From the NCBI GenBank assembly GCA_946621635.1, contig CAMOOR010000007.1, positions 1-53,601 on the forward strand: a stretch of DNA of 53,601 bases, in the 5' to 3' direction. The DNA is from Colimorpha sp002372855. GTDB taxonomy: Bacteria > Bacteroidota > Bacteroidia > Bacteroidales > P3. Positions 48,531-53,601 of the stretch are shown here, piece after piece. How positions within the stretch are numbered: the first letter of the stretch is position 1; each line of letters begins with the position of its first letter. A model generated the notes under the pieces. That model was not told the origin of the DNA and made no database searches. It saw only the letters and a program-made list of their open reading frames with translations. The translations under genes were made by a program, and so were the position numbers.

Positions 48531-50036
48531 ATGAAAAAGTCATTATTTATAGCCGCCCTCGTCTCCCTGTTCAGCCTGGCCAACGCCCAGCAACCCGACG
48601 CCATCTACAAACTGCTGCGCTACGAATGGACCGTCAATGCCGACGGTACCAGCGACTACCACTATCGCCACGAGGTGCAGATCCTCCGCAACCGCGCCCT
48701 CACCGCCTACGCCGACAAAGGCGAGACCTTCGTGGTCTACAATCCCGACCTCGAGGAGGTGACCATCAACGAGGTCTACACCCTCCAGCTCGACGGCACC
48801 CGCATCGACATGCCGCAGAACGCCTTCATCTACCAGCTGCCCTCCGAGTGCGCCGACTGCGGCCGCTTCAACCACCTGCGCGAACTGGCCATGGTGCACA
48901 CCGGCATGGAACTGGGATGCACCATCATCGTCGACTACACCGTCCACCGCCGCTACAACCTCCTGTACGAAACCCTCCCCCTGCAGCGCGAGTGCCCCAT
49001 CGAGAAACTCGAGGTTATTGTAAACAACAACAGCAACTTCCAGGTGGAATTCGACACCTACGGCAAAAAATACATCTCCTTCCCCCACAACACCAAGGTC
49101 AACGTCGTCGCCAACGAAGGCACACGAAGCACGACTACCAGCCACATCTACACCAACATCCCGCAGGCGCCGCGCGAGGCCTACATGCCCGCCGACATCA
49201 TCCCCACCCTGCGCATCTACAACGGCGCCCCCCAACACACACCCGCCTTCGACCAGAAACCCTTCAACGACGCTGCCGATGTCATGGGCCAGCTGATGAA
49301 CGGCGACAACGCCCAGCAGAACATCACCAATATCCGCAACTACGTCGTCGACAATATCCACCTCAACGACATCCACCCCTCGCACCTCGGCTACGTCCAC
49401 TCCACACCCTATGAAGTGTGGGCCACCGGCTGCGGCACCGCCACCGACAAGGCCGTCTTCCTGGCCGCCGTGCTCAACCGCGAAGGCTACACCGCCCGCG
49501 TCATCAGCGAGGACTACGACCAGGTGGGCGTCATGATCGACACCCTCGAGTACCGCCTCGACGTCCGCACCAAGGCCCCGATGGAAATCAACGGCGATGC
49601 CAAGGACGAGATGGCCATCTTCGGCGACACCAACACCATCGACGCCAGCCCGTTCCTCGACACCCTCGAGGACGGTTTCTTCCGTCTCCATGCCTTCTTC
49701 GCCCTGCCCGGCGAGCCCGAGGTCAGCGCCAGCGCCCTCCCCCTGCAGCGCACCACGCCGCTGGTGGCCTCGGCCTGCGACCTCCGCAGCAACCTCACCT
49801 ACACCCTGCCCAAAGGCATCAAGATGGTGGGCGGCGAGGTCAACCAAAGCCTCGACTTCCCCGGCATCGGCAGCCTGACCGTCACCGTCGAGCAGAGCGG
49901 CAAGAAAATCAACGTCGTCCGCAACCTCAAAATCGACCACAGCATCATCAAGGTGGAAGAGTACGCACGCTTCCGCCAGCTGCTGGCCACTTGGCAGACC
50001 CTCGAGCAACAGGCCATCCTGCTCCGCAAGAAATAG
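48531..50036 (+). CDS. Exported DUF3857-like protein with degenerate transglutaminase domain
   Basis: 501 residues with a signal peptide (MKKSLFIAALVSLFSLANAQ). The N-terminal DUF3857-like region (YEWTVNADGTSDYHYRHEVQ and NHLRELAMVHTGMELG) precedes a transglutaminase-like segment, WATGCGTATDKAVFLAAVLN, which keeps the Cys. The His and Asp blocks seen in the upstream protein (NHSVCAV, LDPTW) cannot be found, so it is likely catalytically inactive or uses other residues. The two genes are co-transcribed and may form a pair of active and inactive partners. A strong terminator follows. Confidence 0.72.
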   Translation: MKKSLFIAALVSLFSLANAQQPDAIYKLLRYEWTVNADGTSDYHYRHEVQILRNRALTAYADKGETFVVYNPDLEEVTINEVYTLQLDGTRIDMPQNAFIYQLPSECADCGRFNHLRELAMVHTGMELGCTIIVDYTVHRRYNLLYETLPLQRECPIEKLEVIVNNNSNFQVEFDTYGKKYISFPHNTKVNVVANEGTRSTTTSHIYTNIPQAPREAYMPADIIPTLRIYNGAPQHTPAFDQKPFNDAADVMGQLMNGDNAQQNITNIRNYVVDNIHLNDIHPSHLGYVHSTPYEVWATGCGTATDKAVFLAAVLNREGYTARVISEDYDQVGVMIDTLEYRLDVRTKAPMEINGDAKDEMAIFGDTNTIDASPFLDTLEDGFFRLHAFFALPGEPEVSASALPLQRTTPLVASACDLRSNLTYTLPKGIKMVGGEVNQSLDFPGIGSLTVTVEQSGKKINVVRNLKIDHSIIKVEEYARFRQLLATWQTLEQQAILLRKK

Positions 50037-50055
50037 CCCTCGGCGCATAAACCAA

Positions 50056-50086
50056 AAGCCTCCCCGTGAACACCACGGGGAGGCTT
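50056..50086. terminator. Bidirectional terminator between converging genes
   Basis: A 13-bp perfect stem AAGCCTCCCCGTG/CACGGGGAGGCTT (50056-50068 with 50074-50086) with a 5-nt loop; T-run 50085-50091 for the plus strand and UUUU for the minus strand. It separates the plus-strand transglutaminase pair from the minus-strand small exported protein. Confidence 0.9.
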
Positions 50087-50106
50087 TTTTTGTTTTCTTC
50101 CGGTGC

Positions 50107-50514
50107 CTATCGCAACCGCTGGTTGATGACACCGCTGAAGGACACCGGCGTCTCGTCCATCGTGCACGAGAAACTCAACACCCCCACGGCTATCGAACCG
50201 TGCAGCTGCTTGATCAGGTACTCCGGATAAGGCTCGCCGACCGACGTCGGGACAATGTTGTAGCACACCATCGTGGTGCGCTGCGGAAGGAACTCCAGAC
50301 GGATGTCGGGCAGTGTGAGGTCGATACGGTAGTGCCCCAGGCGGTCCATGAAGACATCGTGCACAAACACCGTGGCGGTATCGCCCGTGATGGTCAGCTT
50401 GACGTAGACGTCCTTGTGGGTCTCGTTGCCCACCCTCATGGTGCCGATATAGGTCTGTGCGCTGGCCGCCAGACCCAGCATCATCAACAATGAGAGAAAC
50501 AAAGCGCGTTTCAT
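50107..50514 (-). CDS. Small exported protein, calycin-like fold suspected
   Basis: 135 residues with a clear signal peptide (ALFLSLLMMLGLAASAQ). The mature part is beta-rich, starting TYIGTMRVGNETHKDVYVKL and ending SFSCTMDETPVSFSGVINQR. This pattern of exported small beta-barrels recalls the calycin-like family of Bacteroidales, but the match is by impression only. Last gene of the unit beginning with the outer-membrane protein at 53353; 21 nt after the HerA-like gene. Function unknown. Confidence 0.65.
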   Translation of the reverse strand: MKRALFLSLLMMLGLAASAQTYIGTMRVGNETHKDVYVKLTITGDTATVFVHDVFMDRLGHYRIDLTLPDIRLEFLPQRTTMVCYNIVPTSVGEPYPEYLIKQLHGSIAVGVLSFSCTMDETPVSFSGVINQRLR

Positions 50515-50535
50515 ATCACTATCTTTTTATTATTA

Positions 50536-52116
50536 TCATAATTTTATCAGGTTGCCAAGAATGTCGCGCGTAAGGGTGCGCGTGGCGGCCGAGGTGGCGT
50601 TCTTTACCACCTTCTGCGTGGTCGAGGTACGGCTGGTGCTCTTCTTGCCCGTCACCTTGTTGCTTACGGCGGTGCCCAGGGCCGTGGCGGCGGTGGCCGT
50701 AACGGCGGTCACAACGGCCTTCAGCACCTTGGCGAAGATGCCTTTCTTCTTGGGCTCGGCCTTGGCGGGCTTCTCCTGTTTTGCCGGAGTATCCGGAACT
50801 TCCGGATTACCCGGAATATCCGGAACGGCAGCCTCAGCCTCCTTGATCAGCACCTCAAAGGCACTCTCGCGGTCCACCATCTTGTCGTACTTGCCCGCCA
50901 GACGGCTGCCGCGGATGATGTCGCCGCGCTGCCCTTCGGTGATGGCACCGATCTGGCTCAGCGGGAACAGCACCTTGGCCCTCTGCACAATGCCGGGGGC
51001 ACCCTTCTCGTCGAGGAACGAAACCAGTGCCTCGCCGGTCTCGAGGCTGGTGATGGCCTCGTCGGTCTTGAACGCAGGGTTGGGACGGAAGGTGTCGGCG
51101 GCGGTCTTCACGGCCTTCTGGTCCTTGGGCGTATAGGCCCGCAGGGCATGTTGCACGCGGTTGCCAAGCTGGCCGAGGATGTTCTCGGGAATATCGGTAG
51201 GGCTCTGGGTGACGAAGTAGATACCCACGCCCTTGGAGCGGATGAGGCGGATCACCTGCTCAATCTTGTCCACCAGGGCCTTCGAGGTGTCCTCGAAAAG
51301 CATGTGGGCCTCGTCGAAGAAGAATACGAGCTTGGGCAGCTCCATGTCGCCCACCTCGGGCAGAGTGCTGTAGAGCTCGCTCAACAGCCACAGCAGGAAG
51401 GTGCTGTAGAGCTTGGGCTGCAGCATCAGCTTGTCGGCCGCCAGCACGTTCATCACGCCCTTGCCGCCCTCGGTCTGGAGCAGGTCGTAGATGTCGAAGC
51501 TCGGCTCGCCGAAGAAACGGTCGGCGCCCTGGTTCTCCAGCTGCAGCAGCGAGCGCTGGATGGCGCCCACGGTGGCGGCGGAGATGTTGCCGTACTGGGT
51601 GGTGTACTCCTTGGCATGCTTGCTGACATAGTCCAGCATCGAGCGCAGGTCCTTCATGTCGAGCAACAGCAGGCCGCGGTCGTCGGCAATGCGGAAGACG
51701 ATGTTGAGCACGCCGTCCTGGGTCTCGTTCAACCCCAGCAGGCGCGAGAGCAGCTGCGGACCCATCTGGCTCACGGTGGCGCGGATGGGATGGCCCTGCT
51801 CGCCGAAGACGTCGAAGAACCGCACCGGGCACGCCTGGAACTGCGGCTCGGGGATGCCGAAAGCATCCTTGCGCTTCTCGATGAAACTGCTCATGGCGCC
51901 GGCCTGGCTGATGCCGCTCAGGTCTCCCTTCATGTCGGCCATGAAGCAGGGCACGCCGGCCTGACAGAAGGTCTCGGCCATCACCTGCAGGGTGACCGTC
52001 TTGCCCGTGCCCGTGGCTCCGGCTATCAGCCCGTGGCGGTTCGCCATGCGGCCATTGATACAAAGATTCCCATCGTCGCAATGGGCTATATACAATCCAT
52101 GTTCCTTGTCAAACAT
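50536..52116 (-). CDS. HerA-like ATPase (DUF853/YjgR family)
   Basis: 526 residues. P-loop ATPase with Walker A GATGTGKT (33-40), Walker B VFFFDEAHMLFED and a downstream YFVTQSPTDIPE motif; the family contains YjgR and is related to HerA/FtsK DNA pumps. The core ends near residue 420. The tail is a Pro/Lys-rich linker (PDIPGNPEVPDTPAKQEKP, encoded by reiterated CCGGA) and a low-complexity Ala/Thr/Lys region (GIFAKVLKAVVTAVTATAAT) that may be a membrane or nucleic-acid-binding tail. It is 4 nt downstream of the ParE-like toxin gene. Role not established; DNA translocation is only an inference from the fold. Confidence 0.85.
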   Translation of the reverse strand: MFDKEHGLYIAHCDDGNLCINGRMANRHGLIAGATGTGKTVTLQVMAETFCQAGVPCFMADMKGDLSGISQAGAMSSFIEKRKDAFGIPEPQFQACPVRFFDVFGEQGHPIRATVSQMGPQLLSRLLGLNETQDGVLNIVFRIADDRGLLLLDMKDLRSMLDYVSKHAKEYTTQYGNISAATVGAIQRSLLQLENQGADRFFGEPSFDIYDLLQTEGGKGVMNVLAADKLMLQPKLYSTFLLWLLSELYSTLPEVGDMELPKLVFFFDEAHMLFEDTSKALVDKIEQVIRLIRSKGVGIYFVTQSPTDIPENILGQLGNRVQHALRAYTPKDQKAVKTAADTFRPNPAFKTDEAITSLETGEALVSFLDEKGAPGIVQRAKVLFPLSQIGAITEGQRGDIIRGSRLAGKYDKMVDRESAFEVLIKEAEAAVPDIPGNPEVPDTPAKQEKPAKAEPKKKGIFAKVLKAVVTAVTATAATALGTAVSNKVTGKKSTSRTSTTQKVVKNATSAATRTLTRDILGNLIKL

Positions 52117-52119
52117 ATT

Positions 52120-52428
52120 TTATCGGGTTATCATTGAAGAAAACAAAATATCGTCTACCATCACACAATCACCCTCAATGTGAAAAACAATGCGCCATTT
52201 CCTGTTTCGCGTGGTAACTGTTTTAGCCTCCGGGTGAATCATCTTGGCCACAACCGAACCGGACTTCCTGATGCTGCGGCCATAAATTGCGAGTTGCAAT
52301 ATCTCGGCAATCAACGCCCTGCCGTACTTGCGCGCATTTTCTTGCGACGTCAGCCCGGTCACGTAGTCGACAATCCCGTCTATCTTGCGGAATACCCGTC
52401 GGCTAATCCTCACTTCCAGTATCTGCAT
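52120..52428 (-). CDS. RelE/ParE-family toxin-like protein
   Basis: 102 residues from MQILEVRISRRVFRKIDGIV, chosen because this is the usual first strand and helix of the fold; a longer in-frame start at 52464 would deepen the overlap with the upstream gene. The mid-helix SQENARKYGRALIAEI and the C-terminal beta-strands (VTTRNRKWRIVFHIEGDCVMVDDILF) complete the pattern of ParE/RelE toxins. The target (gyrase or ribosome) cannot be decided. The start overlaps the putative antitoxin by 26 nt. Confidence 0.75.
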   Translation of the reverse strand: MQILEVRISRRVFRKIDGIVDYVTGLTSQENARKYGRALIAEILQLAIYGRSIRKSGSVVAKMIHPEAKTVTTRNRKWRIVFHIEGDCVMVDDILFSSMITR

Positions 52429-52588
52429 AGTGCTTATCGATTGCCGACATAAGCGCATCCGCAAACTCTTCGAAGGTGTACCACTCCTTCTCCCCGGGGC
52501 GGAGCGGGCCCAAATCCTCGGGGGCCTCCCACCCTACAAAGGGCTTGGCGTCCGCCAGAGGCGACTTGTCAACTACAGGGGTCTGCAT
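52403..52588 (-). CDS. Putative antitoxin
   Basis: A 61-residue acidic protein (MQTPVVDKSPLADAKPFVGW, then EKEWYTFEEFADALMSAIDK) with a helical C-terminus and acidic tail. No DNA-binding fold is evident. Its position (just before and overlapping a ParE/RelE-like gene) and size are what identify it as a candidate antitoxin. It lies 12 nt after the outer-membrane protein gene. Confidence 0.6.
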   Translation of the reverse strand: MQTPVVDKSPLADAKPFVGWEAPEDLGPLRPGEKEWYTFEEFADALMSAIDKHYADTGSED

Positions 52589-52600
52589 AGCCGAGGGTTT

Positions 52601-53353
52601 TCAGAACGTCCAGTTGAAGCCCAGCTTCAGCAGCGTGTTCTCCCAGCGGAGCACATCGGTGAAGGAGTTGAGGCCGGCGTAGAACATCTGCGTCTTGCGC
52701 TCGATGGGGTCGATGCCGCTGATTTCGGGGTCGTAGGTCTCGGTCTCGCTGACGAAGCCGATGGACAGCAGGTCGAGCATCAGCTCGGCGCTGAGGTGTT
52801 CGGAGAACTCATAGATGAGCGTCGGACGCACACTGACGCCCCAGGTCATGTCCTTCACATGGTCGTCGTAGGGCTCCACCTCCAGGTACTCGTTGGGGTT
52901 GGGATAGGTGGTGGTGGTATAGTTTTCCGTGTACTTGTTGGGGCCCAGCATGCGCAAGTTGCCCTGCAGCAGCAGGTTGAAGTGCATGTTGCCGAAGCGG
53001 AGGAACTCCCACTTCACCTGCGGAGCCACCACCCAGCCTTCGCGCAGGAGGTGCTTCCTGTGGTCGGTGACATTGATGTCCATACCCACCTGACGGTAGA
53101 AGTAGGTGTCGGTGGCCAGCAGCGTGTCGAACGCGCAGTTCACATAGCCGCCCATCACGCCCACGTAGAGGTTGGGCAACACCTTGTAGCCCACCTGCAG
53201 GGCACCCACCATGTACGACGACGTGCTCTCGTTGTTGTTGATCGACGTGCTGTTCTTCTGCCAATAATAGCCGCCCTGAAGGCCGAGCACGAACTGTGAC
53301 TGCGATACCGTGGCCACTGCCACTGCAAAGAGTAAAAGTACTACTTTCTTCAT
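52601..53353 (-). CDS. Outer-membrane beta-barrel protein
   Basis: 250 residues with a signal peptide (KKVVLLLFAVAVATVSQSQ). The rest alternates polar and hydrophobic residues in transmembrane-strand fashion (FVLGLQGGYYWQKN, YMVGALQVGYKVLPNLYVGV, WEFLRFGNMHFNLLLQGNLR) and ends LLKLGFNWTF with the terminal aromatic needed for barrel assembly. The size suggests an 8-10 stranded porin-like barrel. First gene of the unit that continues into the toxin-antitoxin pair and HerA-like ATPase. Confidence 0.85.
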   Translation of the reverse strand: MKKVVLLLFAVAVATVSQSQFVLGLQGGYYWQKNSTSINNNESTSSYMVGALQVGYKVLPNLYVGVMGGYVNCAFDTLLATDTYFYRQVGMDINVTDHRKHLLREGWVVAPQVKWEFLRFGNMHFNLLLQGNLRMLGPNKYTENYTTTTYPNPNEYLEVEPYDDHVKDMTWGVSVRPTLIYEFSEHLSAELMLDLLSIGFVSETETYDPEISGIDPIERKTQMFYAGLNSFTDVLRWENTLLKLGFNWTF

Positions 53354-53379
53354 TGTGATTTTTCCTATTTTTCAAAATG

Positions 53380-53387
53380 CAAAGATA
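53380..53387 (-). promoter_or_regulatory. -7 box for the outer-membrane protein gene
   Basis: On the minus strand TATCTTTG followed by C fits TAnnTTTG. It lies 27 nt upstream of the start codon. No clear -33 element. Confidence 0.65.
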
Positions 53388-53550
53388 CGAAGAAAAAATG
53401 AACTATCGGCCCCTCGGCAATATTTTTTTTCTATTTTTATAGTAACCATATAAAATACAACACCTTACATTTCGCCCCTTGCGCCCCGCCATTCCGCCTC
53501 CCCTCCCCTGCCCTCCCGGCCCGTCCCGCTCCCCCTCCAACCCCCACCCG

Positions 53551-53601
53551 AGAGGGGTCAAATTCGGCCCTTCTCATATAGTTCCTATATACTTCTCATA
53601 T
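53551..53601. repeat. Palindromic 11-bp iteron element, copy 3 (inverted, cut by window end)
   Basis: The sequence AGAGGGGTCAAATTCGGCCC, then TTCTCATATAG, TTCCTATATAC, TTCTCATAT matches the reverse complement of the right half of copy 2 (41769-41919). The rest of the element lies beyond the window. With copy 2 it shares the flank CACCCG. Confidence 0.85.

Noticed and set aside
52429..52464. Longer toxin start at 52464
   Set aside because: It would enlarge the overlap with the antitoxin gene, and the added residues do not fit the first strand of the toxin fold.

Overview
This window looks like the chromosome of a GC-rich member of the Bacteroidota, most likely order Bacteroidales. The evidence is the type IX secretion translocon SprA together with a giant T9SS-sorted surface protein, a TonB-dependent receptor paired with a DUF4249 lipoprotein, a DAHP synthase fused to chorismate mutase, DUF3857/transglutaminase proteins, an M64 peptidase, and several promoters of the Bacteroidetes type (TTTG near -33, TAnnTTTG near -7). 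All names rest on motif recognition by eye; no database search was possible.

Layout. 1-1246 (minus): two small lipoproteins carrying an M-Y-G motif lead into a radical SAM enzyme cut by the window edge. 1320-2354 (plus): DAHP synthase/chorismate mutase. 2425-3028 (minus): ribosomal proteins L21 and L27. 3461-9723 (minus): glnA, folK, an IS200/REP-type Y1 transposase, a TonB-dependent receptor and DUF4249, closely packed and laced with GC-rich palindromes that are translated into protein ends. 9724-10533: a repeat-dense spacer. 10534-21357 (minus): a 3607-residue secreted protein of about 26 InlB-type B-repeats with inserted modules and a T9SS signal. 22017-25434 (plus): aminopeptidase P, a remnant of a four-helix-bundle gene, and a TGS/uridine-kinase-like protein.

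25510-41676 (minus) is a long co-oriented series: M64 peptidase, beta-helix lipoprotein, ruvA, sprA, TPR protein, DedA, sufS, recN and aroK. The part from sprA down is joined by ATGA overlaps or spacers under 20 nt. 42059-50036 (plus): YciO-like protein, a small membrane protein, panC, two TonB-domain proteins with an N-terminal cysteine cluster, tRNA-Gln(CTG), and two transglutaminase-like exported proteins. 50107-53353 (minus): an outer-membrane protein, a toxin-antitoxin-like pair, a HerA/DUF853 ATPase and a small exported protein, arranged as one transcription unit.

The most distinctive features are the radical SAM/lipoprotein cassette with a 60-residue mini-lipoprotein, a dispersed palindromic element built of 11-bp iterons (three copies, one cut by the edge), REP-like palindromes forming the tail of FolK and the leader of the TonB receptor around a transposase gene, and short 7-8 bp tandem repeats after stop codons in which each unit again carries a stop codon. 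No CRISPR array, rRNA or prophage was seen.
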